A DNA stretch of 59,948 nucleotides, from contig DAOVTW010000017.1 in the NCBI GenBank assembly GCA_030632885.1, positions 1-59,948 on the forward strand, given 5' to 3'. Below are positions 8,235 through 17,272 of this stretch, one piece after another (the stretch's first letter is position 1; every line of letters begins with the position of its first letter). Below the pieces are notes generated by a model, which searched no databases, was not told where the DNA came from, and saw only the letters and a program-made list of their open reading frames with translations. This DNA is from JAIOSM01 sp023143455 (lineage in GTDB: Bacteria; Desulfobacterota; Desulfobacteria; Desulfobacterales; Desulfobacteraceae). A program made the position numbers and the translations under genes.

Positions 8235-8255
8235 AACTGCATTAAAATGTAGTTT
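8234..8255 (+). terminator. weak terminator-like hairpin
   Basis: AAACTGCAT (8234-8242) pairs with ATGTAGTTT (8247-8255), nine pairs with one G-U, around a TAAA loop. It overlaps the stop of the small ORF. The following bases are only modestly T-rich, so termination would be weak. Confidence 0.4.
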
Positions 8256-8552
8256 AGTCTAACCGTTGTCTCTATTAGAATTGAAGCCATAATATTTTAA
8301 TGGTCAATAGTTCCTACAATATTTATAGAGTATGCAGGTTATTAAAATATAATGCATCATCTAAAAAAACAAATTATCTTTACAAATAATTTCTCGCCTG
8401 ATTTTTAACAATATTATAGGTCAATTGAAAAATAATAGGGATGCTTTTCACTATAAAAACTGTGGAGGGTTGTTTTTTTGTATCGGGGGATAGTATATAT
8501 CAGGAAAGAAGTATCAGTTATAGATTAAATGCAATAACCAGAGGTGGTGATA
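8256..8552. other. AT-rich leader region of the Hpt gene
   Basis: About 300 bases without a gene. The only marked feature is GTGGAGGGTTG followed by a T-run at 8463-8480, which closely resembles a motif at 45471-45488 upstream of the DUF3786 gene. No clear promoter boxes were identified. Confidence 0.4.
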
Positions 8553-8909
8553 ATGGATAGCAATAGTTTCCCGATAGACATTGAGCATGAACTTAAGGAG
8601 TTTGGCAATAATGTTGAATTTTTTAATGATTTACTTAATGATTTTTTTAAACAAGTTGAAAAAAGAATATCCATAATGGAGAAAGCCGCTCTTGATAAAG
8701 ATGCTCATACTTTGAAAGTTCAAGCCCATGCAATTAAAGGTGGGGCTGTAAATCTGAGTGCTAATATCCTTTCAGAGGCAGCTTATAATATAGAAGATAT
8801 TTGTAAAAAAGGTGATTTAGATAAAAGTGTTGAGAAAATCGAGAAAATCAGAAATGAATTTTCTATATTAAAAGAATATGTCCGAAATCATAGTAGTCTA
8901 AAGTTGTAA
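8553..8909 (+). CDS. stand-alone histidine phosphotransfer (Hpt) domain protein
   Basis: A 118-residue four-helix Hpt domain that relays phosphate between a hybrid kinase receiver and a response regulator. The phosphorylated His is expected at residue 59 in QAHAIKGGAVNL. ATG 8553 is chosen over GTG 8544 because AGAGGTGG lies before it. No kinase or regulator gene is adjacent, so its partners are elsewhere. Confidence 0.85.
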   Translation: MDSNSFPIDIEHELKEFGNNVEFFNDLLNDFFKQVEKRISIMEKAALDKDAHTLKVQAHAIKGGAVNLSANILSEAAYNIEDICKKGDLDKSVEKIEKIRNEFSILKEYVRNHSSLKL

Positions 8910-8965
8910 TACTGCCAATGCCCTAGAATTTGTGGCAATCGATTTTTAAAATAAATTTAGTTAAC

Positions 8966-8993
8966 TTGACAAAGCAATTATCTTTAATATATT
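8966..8993 (+). promoter_or_regulatory. sigma70-type promoter for the tetR export operon
   Basis: TTGACA at 8966-8971 and TATATT at 8988-8993 are separated by 16 bp. This is the best-looking housekeeping promoter in the left third of the window and directly precedes the TetR operator. Confidence 0.6.
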
Positions 8994-8994
8994 A

Positions 8995-9014
8995 TTGACT
9001 GAACGGTCGGTCAA
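8995..9014 (+). promoter_or_regulatory. TetR-type operator upstream of tetR
   Basis: TTGACTGAACGGTCGGTCAA is an imperfect 20-bp palindrome of the TGACC-x-GGTCA class used by many TetR regulators. It starts one base after the -10 box, so binding would block transcription of the regulator and the exporter behind it. Confidence 0.65.
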
Positions 9015-9065
9015 ATTATTGGACTTATTGTAAACAAATGAATAATCAATGTAATTTAATTACCA

Positions 9066-9707
9066 ATGGGTCGGAAAAATAAAAATATGGCATTTAATCA
9101 AGAGAAGAAAAAAGACCAAATAATTTTTGCAGCAATGATTCTTTTTGCGAAAAAAGGTTTTGCCAAAACATCCATGGCTGATATTGCAAAGGAGGCAGGG
9201 ATTGGTAAAGGTACAACCTATGAGTATTTTAAAGGAAAAGATCAATTGTTTTTTGCAACTTTTCAATGGTTTGTGGATCACTGTGAAAAAGCTGCTACTT
9301 TAAGCTTTACTGAGCTTGCTCCAAAAAGCGGGGCAGAAAAAATCAGAGTATTTTCTCAATCTATCCTTAACTCCTTAAAAGGGTCTGAAGAGTTTTACCC
9401 GCTTGTTCTGGAATTTTGGGCAGCAACAGCTTCATCAAGGTATAGAGATAAGATGAAAAAGGCTTTCAAAGATTTATATAAAAGAATTGGTGATGTCTTT
9501 GTTGCTATTATTAACGAAGGAATTGAGAATAATGAATTTGACCCTGAAATAGATATTGATTCTGTTGTTCCGGCAATAGTTGGGGTATGGGATACAATAG
9601 GGCTTCAAGCCTGGTTTCATGATGGATCTAATGATGAGTTCAATATGGAAAAAACAATGTTGAGCTTTACTGATTTAATAATCAGAGGTTTATTAAAAAA
9701 GCAATAA
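9066..9707 (+). CDS. TetR family transcriptional regulator
   Basis: The N-terminal helix-turn-helix (FAKKGFAKTSMADIAKEAG, then IGKGTTYEYFKGKDQLFF) is typical, and the C-terminal ligand domain is unassigned. The length of 213 residues is usual. It is the first gene of an operon with a LolA-like protein, two permeases, an ATPase and an outer-membrane barrel, and a palindromic operator lies just upstream, so it probably represses itself and the exporter until an inducer binds. A second ATG at 9087 could also be the start. Confidence 0.88.
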   Translation: MGRKNKNMAFNQEKKKDQIIFAAMILFAKKGFAKTSMADIAKEAGIGKGTTYEYFKGKDQLFFATFQWFVDHCEKAATLSFTELAPKSGAEKIRVFSQSILNSLKGSEEFYPLVLEFWAATASSRYRDKMKKAFKDLYKRIGDVFVAIINEGIENNEFDPEIDIDSVVPAIVGVWDTIGLQAWFHDGSNDEFNMEKTMLSFTDLIIRGLLKKQ

Positions 9708-9717
9708 AGGAGGAAAT

Positions 9718-10524
9718 ATGAAAAGGTGTAAATTAAGTAGATATCAGAGGAACATAAATATTGTATTAATTGTTTTTCTGTCAATATTTATTTTTACTAC
9801 GGTCTCTTATGGTACAGACAATTCAGAAGATAATGCTCTTACTGATATTGGTACAATAATGGTTAAAAAAGCATTTGATTATTATAGAGGTGTTGCATCT
9901 GTTTCTGTTGTTGATATGACAATTCACCGTGCTGACTGGGAAAGAACAGTAAAAATCAAAGCCTGGACCAAAGGAGCACATGATTCGCTTTTCAAAATAT
10001 TATCACCCCCAAAGGACAAAGGGAATGGCACACTTAAAAAAGGTGATGATATGTGGGCGTTTAACCCAAAAGTTAACAGGGTAATTAAGCTTCCTCCCTC
10101 CATGATGTCCCAAAGCTGGATGGGGTCTGATTTTTCCAATAATGATCTTGCAAAGTCGGACACTATTATAAGTGATTATGCACACACCATAATAGATGTT
10201 AAAGAACTCAATGGGTTAAAGATTTACTCAATTGAATCCATACCTCATCCTCAGGCACCGGTTGTTTGGGGGATGTTAAAGTTTGAAGTAAGAGAGGACG
10301 GCATAATGCTGAGTCAAGGATTTTACGACGAAGACAAGCTCCTTGTAAAAGAACTTGTCACAACTGATATAACAATGATGAGTGGCAAGCTTTTTCCAAG
10401 GGTGTGGAAGATTTCAAAAGTAGATGAACCAGATGAATATACAACACTTGAATACTTTGAACTTGAATTTAAAGATACCCTGCCAGCGAGAATTTTTTCC
10501 AAAGCAGGGTTACAAAAGAGATAA
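9718..10524 (+). CDS. outer membrane lipoprotein-sorting (LolA-like) periplasmic protein
   Basis: A secreted 268-residue protein. Its signal segment spans about residues 14-31 (NIVLIVFLSIFIFTTVSYG). The body, with LKKGDDMWAFNPKVNRVIKLPPSMM and QSWMGSDFSNNDL, matches the LolA-like outer membrane lipoprotein-sorting family found next to FtsX/MacB-type exporters. It likely shuttles a lipophilic substrate from the permeases to the outer membrane. AAAGGAGG lies before the ATG, and the gene sits 10 nt after tetR. Confidence 0.85.
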   Translation: MKRCKLSRYQRNINIVLIVFLSIFIFTTVSYGTDNSEDNALTDIGTIMVKKAFDYYRGVASVSVVDMTIHRADWERTVKIKAWTKGAHDSLFKILSPPKDKGNGTLKKGDDMWAFNPKVNRVIKLPPSMMSQSWMGSDFSNNDLAKSDTIISDYAHTIIDVKELNGLKIYSIESIPHPQAPVVWGMLKFEVREDGIMLSQGFYDEDKLLVKELVTTDITMMSGKLFPRVWKISKVDEPDEYTTLEYFELEFKDTLPARIFSKAGLQKR

Positions 10525-10533
10525 GGTGAGTTT

Positions 10534-11772
10534 ATGTCAACTGATATAAAAATGGCGTTGAGGAATCTCTTCAGAAGCCCTGTAAGAACCATGCTTACAT
10601 TGTCAGCAATAGCTTTTGCCTCATTGATACTTGTTTTTATGCTTTCGTTTCAATTAGGCAGTTACGAAGCAATGGTAAATTCTTCTGTCAAAATTCATAC
10701 AGGTCATTTCCAGGTACAGGCAAAAGGTTATAATGAGAAACAAAATATGCGGTTTGCAATTTCTTTACCAAATGATATCGCAGAAAAGCTTGATAAGATT
10801 AAAAAGATACAAGCTTATACTTTTCGTGCCAATGGGTTCTCTCTTGTTTCATCAAAAAACAGAACAAGAGGTATCCTCGTGACAGGAATAGATCCAGAAC
10901 GTGAAGCTTGGGTCTCAACCATTAAAACACTTGTGAGAAAAGGTGAATATCTTGATGCAAAGGACAGGGATAAGGCTCTGATAGGGAGTTTATTAGCAAA
11001 GCATTTAAAGGTTTCAGTAAATGACGAATTAACAATATTGGGTCAGGGGAAAGATGGCTCTATCGCAGCAGGTGTTGTGACGATTAAGGGAATTTTTTCT
11101 TCAGGAATTGATGAATTTGACAGGGCAAGTATTCAAATCCCATTGAATTATTTTAATGATGTATTTTATATGCAAGGTTCTGTCCATGAAATTGTGTGTA
11201 CAGCAGAGTCTCTTTATGATGTGAAAAAGATAACACAAGAGCTTGCAGATGATTTGCAAAAAGACCAGAAGGGAAGAGATATTGTTGTGCTTGACTGGAA
11301 GGAATTGGTACCAGGGCTTGTTCAGGGGATAAAGCTTGATCTTGTATCAGCAATCATTTTTTATATTATTCTGATTGTGGTGGTGGCATTTAGTATTTTA
11401 AATACCTTTCTCATGGCAATACTTGAAAGAACAAAAGAATTTGGTGTTATGCTTGCACTAGGAGTTAAGCCTTCAAGACTTTTAAAACTTGTTTTGATGG
11501 AGTCGGCCTTTATGACCCTTGCAGGAGTTGTCATTGGCGGAGGGGCAGGTGCCTTGCTAACATTATGGTTTATGACGCATGGGATTAATTTAGCTGGTGC
11601 ATCAGAGATTCTTAAGGAATATGGAATGTCCGGTGTTGTGTATCCAAAATTATCATTGATATCAGCCTTGGCAGGACCTGGTGCGGTACTTCTGATTACA
11701 TTGTGTGCAGCATTGTATCCTGCACTAAAAGTAAAGAAATTAGTTCCTGCTGTAGCAATAAAGAGCGCGTAG
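10534..11772 (+). CDS. ABC transporter permease, FtsX/MacB (LolC-like) type
   Basis: A 412-residue permease with one N-terminal membrane helix (about residues 20-40), a large periplasmic MacB-PCD-like domain, then three C-terminal helices. LVSAIIFYIILIVVVAFSIL precedes the conserved coupling segment LERTKEFGVMLALGVKP, which contacts the ATPase. It forms a pair with the following permease and should extract or move lipids or lipoproteins rather than import small solutes. The specific substrate is unknown. Confidence 0.88.
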   Translation: MSTDIKMALRNLFRSPVRTMLTLSAIAFASLILVFMLSFQLGSYEAMVNSSVKIHTGHFQVQAKGYNEKQNMRFAISLPNDIAEKLDKIKKIQAYTFRANGFSLVSSKNRTRGILVTGIDPEREAWVSTIKTLVRKGEYLDAKDRDKALIGSLLAKHLKVSVNDELTILGQGKDGSIAAGVVTIKGIFSSGIDEFDRASIQIPLNYFNDVFYMQGSVHEIVCTAESLYDVKKITQELADDLQKDQKGRDIVVLDWKELVPGLVQGIKLDLVSAIIFYIILIVVVAFSILNTFLMAILERTKEFGVMLALGVKPSRLLKLVLMESAFMTLAGVVIGGGAGALLTLWFMTHGINLAGASEILKEYGMSGVVYPKLSLISALAGPGAVLLITLCAALYPALKVKKLVPAVAIKSA

Positions 11773-11786
11773 AGGAGATTTAAATT

Positions 11787-13007
11787 ATGTATTTTGAACT
11801 TGCCTGGAGAAATATATGGAGAAATTCGCGGAGAACTCTGGTGATAATAACTGCTGTAGTTATAGGAGTATGGAGCATGGTTTTTTTAGGTGCTTTTTCC
11901 CGGGGCATGCTTAACAATATGCTTGAAAACGGAAAGTCAGTGTTGATCGGCGATATTCAGATACATCATAAAAATTACAGAGAAGATCCATCCATTGATA
12001 AGAGCATGGAACAAGCTGAAATAATAAGACATTTGTTAAAAAACAATCTTTCAAAAAATACCTTGTGGACTGAGAGAATAAAGGTTAGCGCTTATGTAAG
12101 TAATGCCCGTCATTCTACCGGGGTAACTTTAGTTGGTATTGATCCTGTAAAAGAAAAAGAGATTTCATTTTTAGGAAAAAGTATTGTTAATGGAAATTAT
12201 CTTGAGCCAAATGACAAAAGAGGTGTTCTTGTAGGTAAAGCTTTGCTTGAAAAATTTGATACTAAAATTGGTAAAAAACTTATTTTAATGACAAGAAGTA
12301 AAAGCGGTAAAGTTGTATCAAAGGCTTTCAGGATACGAGGTGTTTTTAAAGCCCAGATGGAATCAACTGAAAAAAGCTATCTCTTTATTACAATGCACGG
12401 TGCAAGAAATTTGTTGAATATAGAAGAGGGGATTTCGGAAATATCAATTAAAATTTTTGATGACCAAAACGTTGATATTGTGGCAAAGATGCTTAAAAAC
12501 AATATTGATGAAAAATTGTATAGTGTTGAAACCTGGAAAGATTTGCTTCCAATGCTTGAAGCTTATGTGAGGATATTCGATGGGTTTATGTATATCTGGT
12601 ATGTTGTGGTTTTTATTGCCATGGGATTTGGTATTGTAAACACAAGTCTTATGGCTGTTTTTGAAAGAGTCAGGGAATTTGGACTTTTAAGAGCACTTGG
12701 CATGAAACCATGGCGAGTAATTGCTTCAGTTCTGACTGAATCAACTTTTACGCTGACAGTTGGAATAGTTGCGGGAAATTGTTTGGGAATCATTTCAGTC
12801 TTTTTATTAAAAGAAAATGGTCTTGATCTTGCCCTTTTTGGCAAAGGGGCTGAGTTTTTTGGCATGTCCCGGATAATCTATCCTGTATTGACACTGACCG
12901 ATGTAATAAGTGTGAATTCTGTAATATTTTTTTTAGGGATAATTGTTTCTCTTTATCCAGCTATAAGAGCAGCTCAAATAACACCTGTTGAAGCAATGAG
13001 AGAATAA
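11787..13007 (+). CDS. ABC transporter permease, FtsX/MacB (LolE-like) type
   Basis: Partner of the preceding permease, with the same architecture over 406 residues: an N-terminal helix after MYFELAWRNIWRNSRRTL, a periplasmic domain, and three C-terminal helices with the coupling motif FERVREFGLLRALGMKP. The pair probably forms a heterodimer with two copies of the downstream ATPase. GAGGAGA precedes the ATG. Confidence 0.88.
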   Translation: MYFELAWRNIWRNSRRTLVIITAVVIGVWSMVFLGAFSRGMLNNMLENGKSVLIGDIQIHHKNYREDPSIDKSMEQAEIIRHLLKNNLSKNTLWTERIKVSAYVSNARHSTGVTLVGIDPVKEKEISFLGKSIVNGNYLEPNDKRGVLVGKALLEKFDTKIGKKLILMTRSKSGKVVSKAFRIRGVFKAQMESTEKSYLFITMHGARNLLNIEEGISEISIKIFDDQNVDIVAKMLKNNIDEKLYSVETWKDLLPMLEAYVRIFDGFMYIWYVVVFIAMGFGIVNTSLMAVFERVREFGLLRALGMKPWRVIASVLTESTFTLTVGIVAGNCLGIISVFLLKENGLDLALFGKGAEFFGMSRIIYPVLTLTDVISVNSVIFFLGIIVSLYPAIRAAQITPVEAMRE

Positions 13008-13029
13008 AATAATCAGGAGAAAACAAAGA

Positions 13030-13719
13030 ATGAATATAGTTAATGCTCAAAATATAAAGAAAAGTTATTTCCAAGGAAAGATGCAGGTGCACGCTTTAAG
13101 GGGAATGTCCGTTTTAGTTGATCAAAGCGAGTTTATGGCATTAGCCGGTCCCTCAGGTTCTGGAAAGACAACCATGCTAAATATTATAGGCGGGATAGAC
13201 AGCCCTGATTCAGGCACAATTGTTGTTGATAATAATGATTATGCTGATATGAAACAGTCCCAACTTGCTGATCTGCGATTAAAAAAGATCGGGTTTGTTT
13301 TTCAAGCATATAATCTTATCCCTGTGCTTTCAGCCCAGGAAAATGTGGAGTATATTATGCTGCTCCAAGGTGTGGCTGCTTCAGAAAGAAAGGAAAAGGC
13401 AATAGCAATCCTTGATGATGTTGGACTTGAGGGCAAATACAATAGAAGGCCTTCTGAGCTTTCAGGAGGACAGCAGCAAAGGGTAGCAGTAGCAAGGGCA
13501 ATTGTGTCAAATCCGGCAATTGTTTTGGCAGATGAACCCACTGCAAACTTAGATTCGAAAACCGGTGAATCTCTCCTTGATATGATGAAAAAGATGAATC
13601 AAGAAAAAAATGTTACCTTTATTTTCTCCACCCATGACAATATGGTCATGGATTACGCAAAACGTATTGTAAAATTAAAAGACGGGCAAATTGAGGAAGA
13701 TATTGTAAAGGAAAAGTAA
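13030..13719 (+). CDS. ABC transporter ATP-binding protein (LolD/MacB-like)
   Basis: The energy-coupling subunit of the exporter. It has Walker A GPSGSGKTT (residues about 40-48), a Q-loop in GFVFQAYNLIPVLSAQENV, the signature LSGGQQQR, Walker B IVLADEPTANLD and the H-loop FSTHD. The 229-residue length is standard for the LolD group. Its position directly behind the two permeases fixes its partners. Confidence 0.93.
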   Translation: MNIVNAQNIKKSYFQGKMQVHALRGMSVLVDQSEFMALAGPSGSGKTTMLNIIGGIDSPDSGTIVVDNNDYADMKQSQLADLRLKKIGFVFQAYNLIPVLSAQENVEYIMLLQGVAASERKEKAIAILDDVGLEGKYNRRPSELSGGQQQRVAVARAIVSNPAIVLADEPTANLDSKTGESLLDMMKKMNQEKNVTFIFSTHDNMVMDYAKRIVKLKDGQIEEDIVKEK

Positions 13720-13729
13720 AAAGGTTTAT

Positions 13730-15028
13730 ATGAGAGCATTTTTTGTCCAAATTTTGGTTTGTGTGATATTTGTTTTTATTTTTCTGTTAGCTGCTGTTTG
13801 TTCAGCTGATAATGTAAAAACAACATTGGGAGGGCGGGTAAAGGCAAGTTTCTCAAGGACTGATTATAAAAATGGTTCAATCCAGTCAGAATTAGAAAAT
13901 GGTCAATGGTTTGATAGTGATATCAATTTAAGAATCAAAAACAGGACTTTTTTTAATGATAATTTAAGCTTTGACTTCCATTATGTGCTTGAAAGTTCTA
14001 AGGGTGATTCTATTAAAGCGACCGAGTTCTTTTCTGAACAATATCCGGGAAGCTTTATATCTCAGATTTTTAAAGATAATTTTGATGGTGATGATACAAG
14101 GTTAATGGATTTGTCATCTAAAATAAAACAAGGAAATGATTACTTTGTAAGTCATAGGCTGGACAGATTAAATTTAAGTTTAGATAGTGATTTCGGAAGA
14201 ATGATTATTGGAAGGCAGGCGGTCACGTGGGGAAACGGGCTTTTGTTTAACCCCATGGATATTTTCAATCCTTTTTCGCCTTATGATACAGAGAGAGATT
14301 ATAAAAAAGGTGATGACATGGCATATTTTGAAACTTTTTTCAAAAGAGGTGATGACCTTCAGTTTATTTATGCGCCGAGACGTGACTTACAAGATGGGAA
14401 CATTAAGTTTTCAAAATCATCTATTGGAATAAAATACCATCTTTTATTTGATAATATGGAGTTTGATTTCATGGCAGCAAGACACTATGAAGATAATCTC
14501 GCAGGGATAGGATATGTTGGAACTGTCGGCAATGCAGTTTTAAGAAGCGATCTTATATATACTTTTGCTGGTGGTGATACGAAAAATGATTTTTTAAGTT
14601 TTATCGTAAATATTGATTATTCTTGGACCTGGTTTGAGAAGAATTTTTATGGACTTATTGAATACTATTATTCAGGTCTTGGTATAGATGATTACGGGCA
14701 AGCTTATGCTGATTCTGATCTCTCATCAAGAATCAGCAGAGGGGAGATATACGGGCTTGGGAAAAAATATTTAAGCTCAAGCATAAGAATAGAATTAAAT
14801 CCACTTTTGAATTTTAACTTTACTGCTATTGCAAATCTTAATGACCCATCATATCTGTTTCAGCCAGGAATAAGCTGGAATGCAGCGCAAAACTTAGAAA
14901 TAACAATCGGTTCAAATCTTGCAGGTGGTAAAAAAGATGATGAATATGGCCAAGTCCAAATACCATTTTCCACAAAAAGAACAGATAGTGGTTCAATATT
15001 GTTTTTATGGGCCACAATATTTTTTTAA
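13730..15028 (+). CDS. outer-membrane beta-barrel protein of the export operon
   Basis: A 432-residue secreted protein with a signal segment at about residues 4-26 (ending near VCSA). It has alternating beta-strand character throughout, the motif IGRQAVTWGNGLLFNPMDIF seen in porin-like proteins that travel with lipid exporters, and a C-terminal Phe after LFLWATIF, as expected for recognition by the BAM machinery. It is the last gene of the tetR operon and may be the outer-membrane exit or receptor for the exported lipid. Exact family not certain. Confidence 0.75.
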   Translation: MRAFFVQILVCVIFVFIFLLAAVCSADNVKTTLGGRVKASFSRTDYKNGSIQSELENGQWFDSDINLRIKNRTFFNDNLSFDFHYVLESSKGDSIKATEFFSEQYPGSFISQIFKDNFDGDDTRLMDLSSKIKQGNDYFVSHRLDRLNLSLDSDFGRMIIGRQAVTWGNGLLFNPMDIFNPFSPYDTERDYKKGDDMAYFETFFKRGDDLQFIYAPRRDLQDGNIKFSKSSIGIKYHLLFDNMEFDFMAARHYEDNLAGIGYVGTVGNAVLRSDLIYTFAGGDTKNDFLSFIVNIDYSWTWFEKNFYGLIEYYYSGLGIDDYGQAYADSDLSSRISRGEIYGLGKKYLSSSIRIELNPLLNFNFTAIANLNDPSYLFQPGISWNAAQNLEITIGSNLAGGKKDDEYGQVQIPFSTKRTDSGSILFLWATIFF

Positions 15029-15040
15029 AAAATATTGTGG
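15012..15040. terminator. 29-bp perfect palindrome spanning the barrel gene's stop codon
   Basis: CCACAATATTTTTT (15012-15025) and AAAAAATATTGTGG (15027-15040) are exact complements around one T. The left arm encodes the last residues of the barrel protein and the stop codon lies at the centre. No T-run follows on the plus strand, so it may protect the 3' end of the mRNA rather than terminate by itself. Confidence 0.5.
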
Positions 15041-15111
15041 AGAAAAAGATAGCCTTTATTATAATAAAAATTTTTAAATTTGATGATAAATAAAACTAAA
15101 GAAAGAGGTAC

Positions 15112-15646
15112 ATGAACAAGTTAATATATACACCAAAACAGGAAATTGAAAATCGGATAAATTCTCTTCAATTTGAAATTAATAAGGTCCGGTTAGATGG
15201 CGTTGTGATAGTTCACCACACAAACCTTTTTTATTTTTCCGGAACGTCTCAAGGAAAAACGGGGGTATCCCATCGTACTTTGATGGTCCAGTAGGCGGCG
15301 AATAATCCCCATGGCGCAGGCTTTAAAAAAATTGAAAGGGATGAACCTGTATATATCGATTACACCTGTGTCGTTAACGGCTATATAGCTGATGCAGAGA
15401 GAAAATTTTATGGGACTTGGAAAAGATCAGGTTAAATTTGTAGGTCACGGCGTTGGGCTTGAACTTGACGAATTCCCGGTGTTTGCAAAAGGGCTTTTCA
15501 TGAAACTTGAAAAAGGAATGACCTTTGCTATAGAACCTACATTTGTATTTCCTGATGGGGCAGTAGGGATTGAAAACACCTTTGTTTTGTGGGATGACGG
15601 TGTTGAGAAGTTGACATTGTATGATGAAAATGTTATAAAGCTTTAG
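15112..15646 (+). pseudogene. decayed M24 (Xaa-Pro aminopeptidase / creatinase) peptidase
   Basis: Three pieces of one family occur in different frames. 15112-15294 gives the N-terminal creatinase-type domain (TPKQEIENRINSLQ). After a frameshift, SYFDGPVGGE runs into a TAA. Further along, GAGFKKIERDEPVYIDY and NGYIADAERKF are recognisable M24 text. A last frame, 15392-15646, carries the C-terminal metal-binding part VGHGVGLELDEFPVFAKG and IEPTFVF. The total is far below the roughly 400 residues expected, so internal deletions and frameshifts have destroyed it. Confidence 0.85.
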
Positions 15647-15676
15647 ATGGAAAATTTTAAACAAACTTTTTTTTAT

Positions 15677-15705
15677 TTGACAATAGTTTCAAAATGTGGT
15701 TTTAT
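15677..15705 (+). promoter_or_regulatory. promoter for carD
   Basis: TTGACA at 15677-15682 and TTTTAT at 15700-15705 with a 17-bp spacer, about 50 bp before the carD start. The -10 box is imperfect, which suits a gene that itself modulates promoter opening. Confidence 0.5.
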
Positions 15706-15753
15706 GCTCAACACTTGGCTAACTATAACCAAAAATTTTAGTGGGGGCGGCAA

Positions 15754-16275
15754 ATGGCAAAAAATAAAGCATTAAAAGTTGATGAAGCAAAAAACAATAA
15801 ATTTTGCCAGGGAGATTTGGCTGTTTATCCTGCCCATGGAGTAGGGTGTATAGAGTCTATTGAAAGTAAGAAAATCAATGGAGAAAACTTAAATTTTTAT
15901 ATGATGAAAATCATTGAAAATGGCATGGTTATTATGATTCCGACTGCTAATGCAAAGGCAGTAGGGCTAAGAGATGTTATTCAGGAAGATGAAATTCAAG
16001 GTGTTTATAATGTGATGCAAGAAAAAGGCGAGAGCAAAGGAAAACAAACCTGGAATCGCCGATACCGTGAATATATGGACAAAATTAAAACAGGTTCCAT
16101 TTACGATGTCGCCACTGTTTTTAGAGATTTGTACCAGTTGAAAATTGAAAAAGATCTTTCCTTTGGAGAAAGAAAACTTTTTGATACTGCAAAAAATTTA
16201 CTTGTACAGGAATTGTCAACTGCAAAAGATGTCGATGAAGCCTTCATGATGAAAGAGATTGAAAATCTTTTTTAA
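15754..16275 (+). CDS. carD: CarD/CdnL family RNA polymerase-binding regulator
   Basis: Binds the beta subunit of RNA polymerase through its N-terminal RID/Tudor-like domain and stabilises open promoter complexes. Family text includes GDLAVYPAHGVGCIESIESK and IMIPTANAKAVGLRDVI. The helical C-terminal DNA-binding domain holds TWNRRYREYMDKIKTGSI and LSFGERKLFDTAKNLLVQEL. The 173-residue length is normal. It has its own promoter and terminator, so it is monocistronic. Confidence 0.93.
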   Translation: MAKNKALKVDEAKNNKFCQGDLAVYPAHGVGCIESIESKKINGENLNFYMMKIIENGMVIMIPTANAKAVGLRDVIQEDEIQGVYNVMQEKGESKGKQTWNRRYREYMDKIKTGSIYDVATVFRDLYQLKIEKDLSFGERKLFDTAKNLLVQELSTAKDVDEAFMMKEIENLF

Positions 16276-16303
16276 AATATATAATTAATATAGATACTTA
16301 ATT

Positions 16304-16338
16304 AAACCGGCAGACAATAATTTGTTTGCCGGTTTTTT
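16304..16338 (+). terminator. intrinsic terminator after carD
   Basis: AAACCGGCA (16304-16312) pairs with TGCCGGTTT (16327-16335), with further ACAA/TTGT pairing inside, and is followed by a T-run. This is a textbook rho-independent terminator. It lies only a few bases before the next gene. Confidence 0.85.
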
Positions 16339-16344
16339 GATTTT

Positions 16345-17265
16345 ATGGATATAGAACTTAAAGTTATTGAAAAGTGTAAGAATCTAAGAGTGGATGATTT
16401 GGTTTCTAAATCATTTAGCATGATTTCCAGAAGCCAAGCAGCATTGTTGGTGAAAAATGGGGAGATTCTTGTTTCAAAACGAAAAGTTAAGCCTGGTTAT
16501 AAAGTAAAGACTGGCGAAATCATTGTAGGCTCGATTGCCAACCAAAAAAATAATGATGTTTTGGCTCAAAAAATTGATTTAGATATTGTCTTTGAAGATA
16601 ATCATATAATTATTATTAATAAAGCACCTGGGCTTGTTGTGCATCCTGGCGCAGGTAATGATTCAGGTACACTTGTTAATGCATTATTATATCATTGCCC
16701 TGAAATTTTAAATGCAGGAGAAGATAAGTCCCGGGCTGGCATTGTTCATAGGCTTGATAAAAACACAAGCGGAATTATGGTAGCAGCAAAAACTAAATCT
16801 GCATTAGAGTTTCTTAAGAAAGAATTTAAACAGCGCCGAGTTAAAAAACAATATTTTGCCCTTGTAAAAGGCGTTATTAAAGATGATACAGGTCGGATTA
16901 CACTCCCGGTGGGCCGACACCCTCAAAAGAGAATCATTATGACCACAAAGGGTGAAAACTTAAGATCCGCAGAAACATTGTGGAATGTAAAACAAAGATA
17001 TGAAGATGCTACTTTGGTTAACGCTCTACTATTAACTGGTAGGACACATCAGATAAGAGTTCATTTTTATGCTATAGGTTATCCTATAATTGGGGAAAAA
17101 ATTTATCAGTTCAGAAGAATGAGAAAGCAAAAAACTTCAATACCCCGCCCAATGCTACATTCAGCATCCCTTCAGTTTAGACACCCCTTTTCAGGAAAAT
17201 TAATGAGTTTCAATGTACCTTTACCTGATGATTTTAAGATGTTGTTGGATACATTGAAAGAATAA
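16345..17265 (+). CDS. rluD: RluD family RNA pseudouridine synthase
   Basis: Isomerises uridines in 23S rRNA. An N-terminal S4 RNA-binding domain (DDLVSKSFSMISRSQAALLV) precedes the catalytic domain, which has the active-site motif HRLDKNTSG (catalytic Asp) and the later TGRTHQIRVHF. The 306-residue length is standard. Which RluA/C/D subclass it serves is inferred from overall similarity only. The ATG lies directly behind the carD terminator, with little room for a promoter. Confidence 0.9.
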   Translation: MDIELKVIEKCKNLRVDDLVSKSFSMISRSQAALLVKNGEILVSKRKVKPGYKVKTGEIIVGSIANQKNNDVLAQKIDLDIVFEDNHIIIINKAPGLVVHPGAGNDSGTLVNALLYHCPEILNAGEDKSRAGIVHRLDKNTSGIMVAAKTKSALEFLKKEFKQRRVKKQYFALVKGVIKDDTGRITLPVGRHPQKRIIMTTKGENLRSAETLWNVKQRYEDATLVNALLLTGRTHQIRVHFYAIGYPIIGEKIYQFRRMRKQKTSIPRPMLHSASLQFRHPFSGKLMSFNVPLPDDFKMLLDTLKE

Positions 17266-17272
17266 GATCAGT

